Positions 22,598-35,300 are shown, counted from the first letter of the stretch. The stretch: DNA of 64,000 nt from Ceratotherium simum simum (GCF_000283155.1 NW_004454179.1:12806298-12870297), one strand, 5' to 3'. Numbers and translations are program-made. The notes: generated by a model not told the origin, from the sequence alone.

Positions 22598-24397
22598 CCT
22601 ACCCTCCACATCCCCATCTCCCAGCCTCCAGGGGGTCATCCCACCACCTCAGGGCCCTTGGAGGAGACACTCCGTTCTAGAAGTGGTCCTAAGGTGGGGA
22701 GGCCTGGATGGAGTAAGATAACAGAAGTCAGGGGGTCAAGGTGGGGCCATGAAGATTTCCCCCTTTAAACATGACAGGTCCAAGGCATCCCAGCTGAGTC
22801 CCAGCCCTCAGCCATGGCAGATTATAACTTCACTCTCCAGGCAGTGAGCAATATTGTCATCAGCTCCAACCCCCCAGCTCTGGCCTGTCCCCTAGACTAG
22901 AATGTGGATGTCTCCATCCCCTAGTCTCTCTGTCCTGGTCTCTGGATCAGAGTTCCTGCCCAACCTGGCTCTGACTCCATTCAGGCCCTCAACCCTAAAA
23001 CCACTTCTAGAATGGAGTTTCTCATCCAAGGGCCCTGAGGTGGTGGGATGGCCCCATGGAGACTAAGAGATGGGGTATGCAGGGCAGACTAGGCCCTGGG
23101 ATCCAGAATTATCCTCCCAGCTGCCACATCAGCACCGATAATATGCTCTGGCTCCACCAAAAGTGGAGACCCTTTAAGTCCAAGGATGCAAGTTTGTGTT
23201 TGGCTACGCAGTGAGGCCTGGGACACAGGGCTGGGCTCAAAGCAGAAGAAGGGTGTTAAATGCTCTTAAGGGAGGCACTGAGGCGGGACTCTGGATGCTC
23301 ATTCTCCCTGGGCAAAGCCCCAGTGATAAGGTGAACTTCCTTCCTCTCCTCTAAGGGACAGTCAGTTAAAATCCCACTTTGTTGGCGTTCGCCAACCCTG
23401 GTTCTGCTCCCAATACCAATGCCAGAGGGAAGCATGCCCCTCACGATGTCAATACTCTGGGGAGCAGTATTATTTATGCCCAAGCATGAAGGAGTTGATC
23501 TGATGCTTGCCTAGGAGGTGCTGATTGAAGGAAGGGGAGGGGGATGAGAAGCAGGCCCCCCAGGGCTGGGCTGGGGCTGGGGGGGTGAGAACCTCATTAT
23601 TGTGTCATGTTCATTGGCTGGTCCGGGTCCGCTCCAATGTGCTAAGCCATTTTCATTTTTTCTCCACCTGACCCTCCTCCCCCTCTGCCCAGTGCTAGGT
23701 ACATGGTGAACATGCAGAAAATGCCAGATTAAATATGCAGAAGGGTCAGGACACTTGGTTGGTGTGCAAGACGGAGATGAGGATGCCCCAGGTAGACAAG
23801 AAAGACTCTGGGAAAATGGGCTTTTCCAGTTCTCCCCAAGAAGGAATGGGGCAGCAAACGGGCCAGGCGAACCCTTTCCCCACTACCAGAGGAGGTTGGT
23901 GGAGCCCTCCCATGCTGGGCCTTGGAGACCCCTTGCTGGCTTGAATTTTGGCCTCTCTCTACGTCCCAGAGCTATTGCTTTCACAGATCTTGTTTAACTT
24001 GAGAAGGACAGGGGAGGAGGGGCAAGGAAAACTGCATTCTTCCCCATCAAAGCCAAGAGTCTAAAGTAATACTTCTGGTTGTAACTGATCCCGGCCTGTT
24101 TGTGATTATGGCCCCTTGCTTGCTTTCTGGCAGGATGGCCCTGGAACCCCACAGCATGGCTGATGGGGAGAGACACCCTCGCTCACTTGGATGATCTTGT
24201 CTTCGTCTGACATGACCAAAAACATCCGTCAGCCTCTCTGCTTTCAGCAGTTCTCCAAGGCAACACTTCAAAACATTACTTGATTTAAAAAAAGGAGGGA
24301 CAAAGCCACCCCCAACCCCTACTGTGAAATTCCACAACACTAATCATATTCCTTCTGTTACCAGCACCATCCTGGAAAACACGGCAGCACCAGCAGT

Positions 24398-24445
24398 CTC
24401 ATTGGCTGATGCAAATTGAAGGAGAGAGGGAGCCTCGGGATTGGA
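24398..24445. promoter_or_regulatory. Inverted CCAAT plus octamer motif
   Basis: ATTGGCTGATGCAAAT contains an inverted CCAAT box (ATTGG at 24401) four bases before a perfect octamer ATGCAAAT (24409-24416). A second inverted CCAAT (GATTGG) lies near 24439. This spacing is typical of a regulated promoter or enhancer, but no TSS evidence is visible. Confidence 0.4.
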
Positions 24446-24465
24446 CCATCTTCCTCTTTTGCCTA

Positions 24466-24565
24466 CCCCCCCCCCGCCCCCGCGCAGACTCGGGCGCGCA
24501 CACACCCCCACACCCCTTTTGCTTACCCCCCTCCTTTCATTAGGGGAGAACACACACACACACCT
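24466..24565 (+). repeat. Poly-C and CA-rich low-complexity tract
   Basis: A run of C broken once by G (about 24467-24482) leads into CACACACCCCCACACCCC and, further on, ACACACACACACACC. A CTTTTGCTTACCCCCCTCC phrase near 24518 resembles the upstream CTTTTGCCTACCCCCCC, so a larger unit may be duplicated. Confidence 0.6.
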
Positions 24566-24974
24566 TTTGCTGCCATAGCACAGAAGTGGCTTAGCAAAGC
24601 TCAAGACTATTTCTCAGCTGTTCTTTCTCTGGAAATTTAATCTGCAAAGCATTTGGCCTCACAAAGCCCATTCCAAAGGTGTCCAGGAGCCCACGAGCCC
24701 TGTGATCATCATTACAAACCCAGGGATGTTTGCAGCCAGTGACCCATTTGGCTGCTCAGAGGAGAGCTGGCTGAAGGCTTGCCAACATGGTCAAATTCCC
24801 CTCGCCTGCTCCCTCTAAACTGAAATTGGCTTTTTCTTGGCACCCCAGGGGTTAGAGGGGATCTTAGGAACTCTGGAACTACGGAGATGAAAGGCCTCCT
24901 TCTTGCCCAGCTTGGTAAAATCATGATGGTGGGGAATGGGGGAGCTTGGTATCTGAAAAGCAACTGTGGCCACT

Positions 24975-25110
24975 GTCTTCACTCCTAATCACAGGTGAGG
25001 AAAGCTGATGCTCAGAGAGGTAAAGCGCCCTGCCTGAGGTCACCTGGTTAGTGGATGGCTGAGCTTGGAACCTAGAATGACCGAGATCCTCTTATGCAAA
25101 GCCTGGCATT
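24975..25110 (-). mobile_element. MIR SINE fragment
   Basis: Reverse MIR words: GATGCTCAGAGAGGTAAAGC, CTGAGGTCACCTGGTTAGTG and GGCTGAGCTTGGAACCTAG. Confidence 0.7.
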
Positions 25111-25994
25111 CCTTCCATGACGGCACACTGCTGCTCTACCCATTGAGATGACACCCTGAGCAGCGTGCTAAGTGGCAATCCCTTGACTCAATGCCTTGAG
25201 CAAGACACTGGGCTGGAACTGGCAGAAAGCCCCTCAAGGCACAGAGAGGTCACTTGGCCAGGCCAGGCCTGGGAGAAGCCTATAGCCAACGCTGCAGGCA
25301 CGGGTGCGTGGCACGAGATCCCAGGCCTGGCTGTGGGTGCATCCTGATTGCAGCAGCTCAAAATCCTGGTGCAATCAAAAGATGGTGAACACGCTGAGTG
25401 CAGAGAAGGCTGGGGCCTTGTGAGGGCACAGGTTAGAAGTACAGAAAACAAATGAGAAAAGACAGAGTGTCCAGAAACACCGAGACTGGAGGCCTGGCCA
25501 ACCTCAACAGCACCCTCACCACCTTCCTGGGGCAAGGCAGGAACAGAAGGGGCAGAAGAGGCAGGGCCTCTGGTCTGGGGGGAGACCTACAGCCAGCCAT
25601 GGGATGGCCTCACCTCAGCCCCAAGAAGCAGCATTGCTAAATGGGGGAGGCTGCATTCTCAAGTTGGGGTGTCTCAAGATGATCTTGCAGGCTGAAGTCA
25701 CCATGTTTGAAAATGAGTCTGTTTGAATGCATGGGGCCATGGAGGATATGCAGGAAGCGCCCTGAGTCTCGAGCCTGCCTCTGCGCTGCGTGTTCCCAGG
25801 CTCTAGCATTAGCACCAGGCTGAGGGGCCCAGGGTCAGGGAGCTGAAGAGCCCGCTCACCTCCTCCCCTCACCTGGGGGGCTGGATGGGCCTCAGTCAGG
25901 GGTGACATGGGGTACACCCAGCCCTGAGTCGGTGGCAAGGCCTCAATGGTGCTGGGAGTTGCCAGCAGGCCTCAGAGCTAGCCACCTCTGCATC

Positions 25995-26110
25995 AACAGT
26001 CCACAGCCATGTGGCAGCCCTGCCATGAATAAGCCATGTGACACTGGGCAAGTGGCTTCAGTTTTCCAGGCTCTGTTCCTCCTCTGACAAAGGAGTGGTT
26101 GGGGCAGATG
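25995..26110 (+). mobile_element. MIR SINE fragment
   Basis: CCATGTGACACTGGGCAAGT, GGCTTCAGTTTTCCAGGCTC and CCTCTGACAAAGGAGTGG follow the MIR core. Confidence 0.65.
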
Positions 26111-26204
26111 GTCAGAAATGTCTCCCTCAGCTTGGTGTGGAAGGACAGGAAAAGCTCTCCTTCACCTGACATTTGAGGACCTCAACACACCCCTCCAACC
26201 GGTT

Positions 26205-26545
26205 TATTGCTAGGTGAACATCTTCTCTTAGGCAGCCCCAAGCACTGCTGCCAGATCACTCTTGTCCACACCACCCTCCCCACCTTTGTACATGTCATTC
26301 TGGTTCACTCAGCTCAGAGCACCTTCCTCCTTCAGTCCTTGTTCAAGGCCCATCTTCTCCAGAAGACTTCCTTGACCACCCAACCCAGGCATCACCCCGT
26401 CTCTGAACCCGACAGTATTTATGAAAACCCAGAGCCGACCATGCCTTCTGGTCCTGCCCTCCTGTCCCCTCCATAACACTGTACGGCCCTCGCAACACTC
26501 TGCTTTCTGCCTTGCACATGGTAGGTGCACTGTGAAAATGATCGA
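26205..26545 (+). mobile_element. L2 LINE fragment
   Basis: CCTTCAGTCCTTGTTCAAGG, then TCTTCTCCAGAAGACTTCCT and TGACCACCC, ending in a CACATGGTAGGTGCACTGTG tail, as in the L2 3' region. Confidence 0.65.
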
Positions 26546-27324
26546 CTCACTGCATCTGGGCCTTTATCCTGCAAGTAAGAGCAAGTCCTAGAATGCTGTC
26601 ACCTCCAGCGATGGGAAGATAGGGACGGCTGCTCCACCCTGGTATGGGGCACACTTCAGGACACACAGTAGGTGCTCCGTGTTTGCTGAGTGAATGAGCA
26701 AACCACATTCTAGAGAAGCAGTCCCTGCGTGTAGGACGTCACTCAGACAGGGCTGAGACTGCTGAAAGACGTGGGGTGAGGGGGGAAGGAGGCAGGATGG
26801 CAGCTCTTCCTTCAGTCCTGTAGGGTTGGGGGAGGGGCCAGGATAGGTCTATTTATTTGGACAAACAGGGAAGGTAGAGTGAGCTGGGGCTCTGACCAGC
26901 ACCGCCCAGGCACAGCCCAGCCTCTGCCCTCACACCTTCAGCCCTGCCCACCAAGACCCTGGTGAGCAGTTCTTTGGGGAGACCACAAGGGCTCCCGACC
27001 TATCCACCCATCCAGTCCAGCCCTGGCCCACGGACCTGGCTGAGCCAAATTCTGGAACATTCACACAACTCTTCTGCAGGAAACTTGAGTCAGCGTGCTT
27101 CCCTCCCCTTTCATATTTCCTCTGACCTGCCCCTTAGCCTTTCTCCTACCCTAGCTGGGTCTTCAGCAGCCCTGACCTCTGCTCTCCTGCTCTCTGTGGC
27201 CTGGAGAACTCACGCAGCAGAGCACTCCGGGGTTTGGCTTTCCAAAGAAGTAAAATCCACGAGGAAGAGAAATGCGAACATCCAGATTTCCAAACACTGG
27301 ATACACAGCATGTGTTGGAAGCCC

Positions 27325-27440
27325 ATGCCCCACCTTGCAGCTGTGTAACATTGGGGCAAGTCGCTTAACCACTCTGGGCTTCAATTTCCGCCTCGGAAAG
27401 ACAGAATGCCAACATCTGCCCTTCCTCTTACCAAGGTGTT
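27325..27440 (+). mobile_element. MIR SINE fragment
   Basis: GCAGCTGTGTAACATTGGGG, CAAGTCGCTTAACCACTCTG and GGCTTCAATTTCCGCCTCGG preserve the MIR core. Confidence 0.75.
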
Positions 27441-27753
27441 TTATAAACTGCATGGTTTTATATCTTGTAAAATATAAAATATTCTGATTCAGAAAGCGGT
27501 CACCTTGAAAAAAGTCCCAAATCCCTTACTAGCTAGCATGAGCAGGTACTCCCCAGGTGGCCTTGACCTCTCCTATGACCTCCCTAGCAGGAGTCTAAGA
27601 GAAGAGACATGCAGGCTTCAGGCCATTGTGCTTAGAATGTCCCTTAACACACAAGGTTCTGGGACACAGTGACCCAAAGGGACCGATGGGCCAGATCTAA
27701 CAGGAGAGAAGGATCTGCTATCACAGCACACAGCACTCAAAAGCCCACTTGTG

Positions 27754-28047
27754 GGGCCGGCCCTGTGGCTTAGCGGTTAAGTGCGCGCACTCTGCTACTG
27801 GCGGCCTGGGTTCGGATCCCAGGCGCGCACCGACGCACCGCTTCTCCGGCCATGCTGAGGCGGCGTCCCACATACAGCAACCAGAAGGATGTGCAACTAT
27901 GACATACAACTATCTACTGGGGTTTTGGGGGAAAAAAGGAGGAGGATTGGCAACAGATGTTAGCTCAGAGCCGGTCTTCCTCAGCAAAAAGAGGAGGATT
28001 AGCATGGATGTTAGCTCAGGGTTGATCTTCCTCACACACACACAAAA
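27754..28047 (+). mobile_element. ERE-type SINE, long copy with both 3' modules
   Basis: A 294-bp copy, the longest single unit here. It has the GGGCCGGCCCTGTGGCTTAG head, an intact-looking B box (GGTTCGGATCC), then the ACTATCTACTGGGGTTTTGG module followed by the TTAGCTCAGGGTTGATCTTC module and a CA/A tail. The 15-bp target duplication AAAAGCCCACTTGTG (27739-27753, repeated at 28048-28062) has one mismatch. Confidence 0.93.
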
Positions 28048-28830
28048 AAAAGCCCACCTGTGGTTCGCTCACTTGATGGCCAGTCCTTGGCAGACTCTTT
28101 CTTGGAGTTTGGCTTTCTCTCACCTCCCATGGCACCTGGGCCATGTCCCCACAGTTTAGTCCAATAAAAGCTTACGGGAGGCAAATGCATTTTCTCATGA
28201 GCCTGAGAGGTGCCTGACTAAGAAGGGAAATGTAGAGCTGGGGCTGAGACAATTAAATGAACCCAAAAACTCCAATAATTCCATATAGCATATTTCAAAT
28301 GTAGATAGAAATGAAGTTGGAGTTACATGAGCCAGAAGCTTCCCTCCACTTACTGGGATTCGGCAGCTCAGCTCCCAGGATGGGGAGCCCCAGTGAAGAC
28401 TGGCTCCCACCAGGCTTCACGGAGCAACTGGGTTAACCTGGTCAGCCTGGCTGTGCCCCTGCAGTGAGGCCAGGGAGTCCGGGTCACCACCAGGAACCCA
28501 GAGGCTGAGGTTATGGAACCTGAAAAGATGGTGACAGAGATGAGGGCAGTCACCCGGGTAAATCCCACTACCACCAGCGTGGTTACTGAAAACCCAACTG
28601 CTGAGGGGTGTAATATCACACGGCTACAGGGCAATCTGGGGAAAGAACACAGGGCAATTTCTCAACCCGAATTCCCTGAGGTCCTGACAAATTATACTCC
28701 CCAAAAGTGCCGTGATCCCAGGGTGGAAATCTGTTACATAAGAGTAGAGGAAATGTGGTGCAGGGAGATCTGTTCCCTGCTCTTCAGCCGCGTGGTGAGA
28801 GCTGTCACTTCTACTGGGGACAAAGGCCAC

Positions 28831-28861
28831 GTATATATGTGTGTGTATGTGTGCGTGTGTT
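28831..28861 (+). repeat. (TG)n microsatellite
   Basis: GTATATATGTGTGTGTATGT followed by GTGCGTGTGTT, an imperfect TG repeat. Confidence 0.8.
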
Positions 28862-29094
28862 GAGGGCCTGCGGAGGGTTTCCAGTGTCGCCCCCTCCTTG
28901 GGCACCTGGGCCAGGAATGTCTGGGGAGGGGTGTGGGGTCACCTGTTGGCTACTCTGTAGGACTCCCACTTGGTTGTGGTGGCCGCTACACCCAGAACAA
29001 CACGCCCTGGCCTGGTACCCACCAGTCTCTCCTGCTTCTCTGTCCTCACTCACCACCCCTCTCCCCCAGATCAGCTGGCCTCTGGTTCTCCCTC

Positions 29095-29600
29095 AGTTCA
29101 CCAAGCTCCACCTGTTCTCAGCTTTATCAGCACCTCTTCAGAGAGGGCTTCCTTGGCCACGCTCTCTCACCTCCTCCCCCTGCTTATTCGCTACCATTGT
29201 GCCCTGTTCATTTCCCGCATTGCACTTTTTGTTTTTTTGTGTGTGTGTGAGGAACATCGGCCCTGAGCTAACATCTGCCAATCCTCTTTTTGCTGAGGAA
29301 GACTGGCTCTGGGCTAACATCTGTGTCCATCTTCCTCCACTTTATATGTGACACCGCCACAGCATGGCCTGACAAGCGGTGCATCGGTGCACGCCCAGGA
29401 TCTGACCCGGTGAACCCCGGGCCGCCGCAGTGGAGCGCGCACACCTAACCGCTTGTGCCACTGGGCCAGCCCCCCGCATTGCACTTTTTATTTTCCTGAT
29501 TTACTTGTGACTGTCTCTCCACTACATATGAGCCTCGTGAGGGCAGAATTTGTTGGCCTCCGTCACCTCTGGGCCCCAACCTGGCACTTAATGAGCTAGT
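29095..29600 (+). mobile_element. L2 LINE 3' region, interrupted by an ERE SINE
   Basis: Left part: CTCTTCAGAGAGGGCTTCCT and TTGCACTTTTT. Right part, after the SINE: TGACTGTCTCTCCACTACAT, GAGCCTCGTGAGGGCAG and CCAACCTGGCACTTAATGAG. These are consecutive parts of the L2 3' end split by the insertion at 29231-29472. Confidence 0.7.
29231..29472 (-). mobile_element. ERE-type SINE inside L2
   Basis: Reverse copy with a T/GT-rich left end, TGAGCTAACATCTGCCAATC module, TTTATATGTGACACCGCCAC and a GGGCCAGCCC head at the right. A perfect 17-bp target duplication CCCGCATTGCACTTTTT lies at 29214-29230 and 29473-29489. Confidence 0.93.
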
Positions 29601-30894
29601 ATGGATTCAGTGACGACCAACCACCTGAAGATTGGCCTTGCCGGGGTCTGGGCAGAGGGGTTTAATTGGTCCCTTGGTGTTCAAACTCAGAAAAGCAGCA
29701 TTTTGGGGATGCTCAGGAACAGACTTGGTGCAAACTTGTTTGCCCCTCCAAAGGGAAGGCAGCCAGGTGTTGCCGTGGGGCTGAGGCTGGAATGAGCAGC
29801 TGGCATCACTCTGGCCCTTCAGCTGGATTTCCAAGGTCACCACCGAACCACATCTTTTGCTCAGAAATGACTATTCGAGGAAAATGGCCTCAGAGGAGTT
29901 TGGCACATGACAGGTCCAAGAACCATCATGAGGTCAGAGTGATTGGCCCCTCTACTTGCCCAACTGGAGCAGGTGGAGGCAAGGCAGAGGGTGCCCCACT
30001 GTCCCACACAGCAGCTGGCCCCAGGCGGGTAGCTGGCAGCGCTCAGTGCTGACAAGCCCTTGGCATCTCCCTGACAGCAGCCTGTACAGATCCAGCTCGA
30101 GGAAAGAGCTATTTCCAGTCCCCGATACACCTTCCCCTGCCACTTTCCTCCCTGCAACCAGATTGCTTGCTTCAAGTACCACCATTCTCAGGTCACTCTC
30201 CTGCTCCCCTGCCTTCCACAGCCCCATCCTTCCTCCCCATCCACTTTTGCCCAACTTCCTTTATTAGCACATATCTGCTCGAGGCAACCAGACACCTGCC
30301 TTGCTGTCTCAGCCCCAACAAGCCAGCCCTCTGCCTGGCACTCCAGAGACTCACATGGAACTGGAATTCCTTCCTCTCTCTGCCTACCTAACCTCCCTCA
30401 TTCTCCAAGGCCCAGCTCAATGCCTCCAACTCCTCCAGGCAGCCTTCCCTGACTGTGCTAGTCTCCCCCTGTCAACACCCCACCCCCAGCATTCAACAGA
30501 GCCACTGAGTGACAGCAGCATGGAGGTGTCACAGGTGGGCTTCTCCTCTCCCCAGCTTGCATGAAGCCCCCTGATCCCACTGGGTCACCAATGGGAACCT
30601 GACTTCCGTTTCCAACTCTTCTTCTTGTCTTAGGCTGGGGCCCTAAGCCGCCCAAGGAACATCTCCAGGGGGACGACTACGGTCCCCAGCATGGTCTCCC
30701 TGCTTCATTACCCTGTAGTAAGTTCCCTGCTTGCCCTACCCACCTCACAAAACCATCAGGCTGAGAGAATCCTCAGACACCACCGACTGCAATCCATTCT
30801 CTGGCCAAGTGGGGAAATCGGGGCCACAAGAGGGAAACTGGCGTGCTGTGGGCCCCAAGGTCAATCTGTGGCAGAGCTGCCCCAGTCCAGCAGA

Positions 30895-31140
30895 CTTACT
30901 AGCGACTATTATGTACTGAGCACTTACTGTGTGCCAGGCCCTGCACTAAGCACTGAATTCCTTTTGAATCAGCATATACCAACCCTATAGCTATGGGTAC
31001 AATTATTCCCATTTTACAGGTAAGGAAACTGATGCTTAGAGGACCCAAGTAACTTTCCCAGGGTCACCACTAGTAAGTACCAAATCAAGATTAAAACTAG
31101 GCTTATCTAAGTTGGAGCTCATGTTTTCAATTGCTAGGCT
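30895..31140 (-). mobile_element. MIR SINE, near full length
   Basis: Reverse MIR: GAGCACTTACTGTGTGCCAG, CCCATTTTACAGGTAAGGAA, CCAAGTAACTTTCCCAGGGT and CACCACTAGTAAGTACC. Confidence 0.85.
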
Positions 31141-31774
31141 ACCCTGCAATCTCATTCTCAAAACAATCTCTAGCCTGGGGTGAATGAAGCTGGGCCGAGG
31201 GGCCCAAGCCTGGATTAGGATGCCCAATTCTGCTCCCAGATTTATACTCTATGGTCCTTTCCCTTCCAGCCAGCTTTGTGAAGTGGAGAACAACTGCACA
31301 CAAGAGAGTCTTGGACCAGAATGGACTTTGGAATTGGTGATTAGGCTGATGCAGCAGCAACATGCATACACATGCTGCACTTAGAAAGAGAAATGCTGTC
31401 AGAGACCAAGGCCTCCTGAGAGCTGGGACAGCACCTCCTGGGCCAGTCGCCACATCTAAATGGAGGTTGATTCATTGGAACCAAACTCTTAAAAGGCTGT
31501 TGCAGAGTTAAGAGTGTTAGTTCACTTATCTGCAAGGCAGACTGCAATAAACCTGCCTTTCTAGCAACAGCCTATCCTATCTTTATTGGGACATCTCTTT
31601 TCTAGGGTAGCTTGGCAGTCAGAATTAGCCATCAGGTGGTTACTTAGGAAGCACATAAACTAAGCAAAAGACATAGAAGATATTCAGAAGTCCCTTTAAG
31701 ACAACAAAAAGTCTGCAAAGCTATCCCAGCCTCACAATACAGTCCACCCCTTACGTACTCAGAACGCTCACATA

Positions 31775-31895
31775 TAGAGTCTGAGCTCCATAAAGGCAGG
31801 AACCTTATGGGTATGTAGCCAATCAGCACAGGGCCTGTGACAAAGCAGGTATTCAAAAACTGTGAAATAACTGAATGAGTGAATAAATGAATAAA
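31775..31895 (+). mobile_element. L2 LINE 3'-end fragment
   Basis: GAGCTCCATAAAGGCAGGAA, then CAGCACAGGGCCTGTGACAA and AATGAGTGAATAAATGAATA. Confidence 0.7.
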
Positions 31896-32149
31896 TACCA
31901 TGTAAAGTATATTTCTCCCTTATAAAAAGCCTATGCAGAACTAGTTATAACAATGTTCATGAAGAAATATCTAGAAACAGAATAGATCCTCGATGTTAAA
32001 AAGATTCCAACTCACAAAATATGTGGCTAAAGAATGCATTATCTTTGACAACACAAAATAATCACTAGGACACACAAATCTGAGAAAAGCTTCTTAGTTT
32101 GTCTTATTGATATTTTTCAAATAATAAACGGTTACATTTCATTAAAAAA

Positions 32150-32300
32150 AAGCCCATGTAGTATGTATCATCGCCCCCTCACACTGAGGAGGAAACAGAA
32201 GTTAAGTGATTCCCACTTACATCACACAGGGTAGCATTTGATCTTAAACCTAATATTCAGATTCCTGATTCTTTGCTCTTTCCACTGTACACACAGCTGT
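32150..32300 (-). mobile_element. MIR SINE fragment
   Basis: GAGGAGGAAACAGAAGTTAA, GTGATTCCCACTTACATCAC and CACAGGGTAGCATTTGATCT fit a diverged reverse MIR. Confidence 0.5.
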
Positions 32301-35300
32301 GAAACAAGTACAACAGTCGCAGTCAACATGTTTTTGGGTACCTTACCCGCTCTGTATCTTCTTTTTTAAAACCTGCCCTCCAACAGCCACTGCTGAAGAG
32401 GTTGGCTAGGCAGCCATGTTTATACCCCACGGCACTTCTGGTCACAGCTGATTGGCCCAGGGCTACACACCTGATCTAAGGTCTGCCACTCCATTGGCTG
32501 GCCAGAAACCAATCAGATTCAAACATCAAATTTTGAACTCCGAGACCCAGAGGCCATCGTCAGTTAGCCGCAGTTATCTCAACTGAAAAGTCATGCAGAA
32601 TCTAGTCCTGACAAGCCAACAGCAGAACAGCTGCTGTTATGAGTGAACAGGAAGAGAAGGAAGGCTGGTCTGCAGTTAGGAAATCCCAGCTGGGCTTGAA
32701 ATCCACATGGCACCCAAGAGAGAGACAGAGACAAGAGTAGCTGCTTTGGCTCATGCTGACTTCCTGATTCCCAGTCCCTGTGAGGCTGGGATGTACTTCC
32801 CACCTTTGGGTTCGGTGAGATTTTCCTACATCCTTTCAATAATCTCTTGAGCAAGTTTGAGTGGATTTCTGTCCTCTGCTCACAACTCAATTGGGACCAA
32901 AGCATTGACTCTGAGGAGATTGAAGATTCTCAAACTCCCCAAGGCTTAGTTTTCTCACCTGTACAATTTCTCACCTGAATGGACCAGCAGAGCTCAAAAT
33001 TCCTTGCCAGAAAAATGCTTTGATCTTAGATCCTTATAGCTATGTGCCTCCAAAGAAGTATAAGAACACCCAGTGTTATCATGTCGGTGCCAGGAAAGAA
33101 GCAAAGACTCAGAGAAGAAAAGCTGACGCAGGAAAATAAGCATCTGTTGACTCATATCCCCACATCCTCTCCTGGCCCCTAGTCCCGAGAAGAAGTAAAC
33201 AATCCTGGAAAGTTGGAGGCAGCTTTTTTCAACACAGAAATCAGAGCAACCAGGACCCTGCCATCACCACTCTGCCATAAATTAGACCAGATTATGTCTG
33301 CTGGAAGGTGAAGCCAATGCAGTCTTTGAGGCATAAGAATGTCCTACAAAGGCAGCAGCTCACTCACTGCTGGCTATGTCAAGGGTGGAGGGGTTTCTAA
33401 GGACAAGACAACAATGGCTGCTGCCTGCCTTGCTGGTTGGCAAAGCTAACAAAGCTGTTGAATCTTTCTGCTAGATTTGTCCCTGGTGATCAACGGAGAA
33501 AAAGAGTCCTTTTCTGGCTGGGCCCCAGGTCTACTGCTTGACCAAAAATGCTTTCCCTGAAGCCACTCAGGTCCCACTTTGGTCGTCTTTGACTTCTGTC
33601 CACCTATGCTCCCTGGAATAGGCTTGTGCTGGGTACACATCACCCTCTTAAGCTCCTCTTAGCTGTTGCTTGTCTCCAAGTTCAAAGGAACAATTAACAA
33701 ATTCCCACTACCTATGAGCACTGTGCTGGAAGGTGGGACACAGCGACATCCTTCTGTAATGATGTTCCAGGGAGCCCTGTGGTCATCTCAACCAGCCCCC
33801 ACCTTTCCCCTCTTTCCAACTCGCAGCATCACCAGCTCAGTCATGATCCCACCAGGGATCAGCCCACTCTCACCCTCCCCCCACGTCCTCTGTAGAGGGG
33901 GAGAGATCTCAGCTGTTGGACTCTAGGGAAATGACCTAACCTCTTAGCCTGTTACTTCAGCCACAAAATGGTTCAAGTCCTTCTACTGCCTGGGGTCCTG
34001 CCATGATTCCAATAAAGTGATGCCTGTGAAGTGCATGGCCTGACACCTGTTGTTTACTGTTTACTGACTCTGAATTGCTTTCCAGACATACATCGCTCTT
34101 TAGACCGATGAGATTACAGAGCGCTGGCACAACCACACCTCCAAATCGCTTGGTGGCTATGGTTCCAGCCAGAGAGCTTTGATGAGCAGGCGGAGCCAGA
34201 GATGGCCAGATCCTTTTGTGAACACTCTACTAGAAGGACTTCCAGTCAAGTGAGAAGGGGACACAAGCAGAGTCCTGGCTCCCAGTGGGCAAGGCGAGGC
34301 CCTAGAGGGCGGGAATGGTGCTCACTGGGGCTGCTGCCCCAACAATTCAAGTGGAAATGCCTCAATACACCCACCAAGTGCCAAGGTCAAAGACATTACA
34401 ATTGAGTCTTTGTTCCAGAGTTCAAAAGCCTCACTCACCACTCCTTCCTAAGCCAGCCTGCAGGATGCACAACACACCTCCCCTCCCCCACCATCAGACG
34501 TCCAGCTTCCTTGAACTGGGAAACCACCCTCCCAAGGATCTGCAGTGCGGCCCTCTTCCTTTCTCCTCTCCACCCACATAGCTTCTCCGGTTAAGCTGGT
34601 CATACACTCCAGGCCTCCCGGTTTCTGACAGCAACAGAGAGCGTAGCTTTGCATGGTGGACATAGCACTCCAAGGTCCCTGTGTAAACATCTTGTGCTGA
34701 ACAGCTGTCTCCACCAACGGTAAAGATACAAAGTCCCAGAGAAATGGAAAAGCCACGTTCAGGGAGGCTCTCGATACCTGACACCCAGGGCCCTCTAGAG
34801 TCTCCCAGCCACTGAGTTCAGACCTGGGAGAGGGCTCAAGGAGCTCATCTGCTCTAGGCCCTGCTTCCAAGCAGCCACCAGATTATCTCCATTTTACAGA
34901 AGGGATAACTGAGGCCCAGAGGACTAAGGGACTTGAAGCCACCCAGCCTATAGGTGGTGCGTAGAGCCCTGCTTCCAAGGACAGCAGCTCCCTCAGAGGG
35001 TCTGTGTGCCAGACTGGGCTGCTCTGCGGAGTCAGGCTGCCTGAGCCTCTTCAAACAGCCCTTGGGGACTCCTCAGGACAGGAGGTGCCTGCACGTTTTC
35101 CAGGCCTAACACAGAACCCCCACTTTGCCAAGGCTCTCCCTCCCCTACTCCTAGGCAGAACTCCAAGTGTTCCCAGTGTCCTGGATGAGGATGGGAAGGC
35201 AGAGGACACACACGTCCCTGGCAGTCAGGGAGTTTTATAGCAGGCTGACTTCCTTTTGTGTGGGGTCTCCTTTTCAGCCATCCTAGCCAGCAGCTGGTAC

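Noticed and set aside
27754..27850. tRNA-like A and B boxes
   Set aside because: These belong to the tRNA-derived head of the ERE SINE and do not form a tRNA gene.
28755..29351. 198-codon open frame on the plus strand
   Set aside because: Runs through a TG microsatellite, an L2 fragment and an ERE SINE.
32380..32530. Three CCAAT or inverted CCAAT motifs close together, possible promoter
   Set aside because: The stretch resembles an old repeat in which such motifs are common; no TSS or CpG context.
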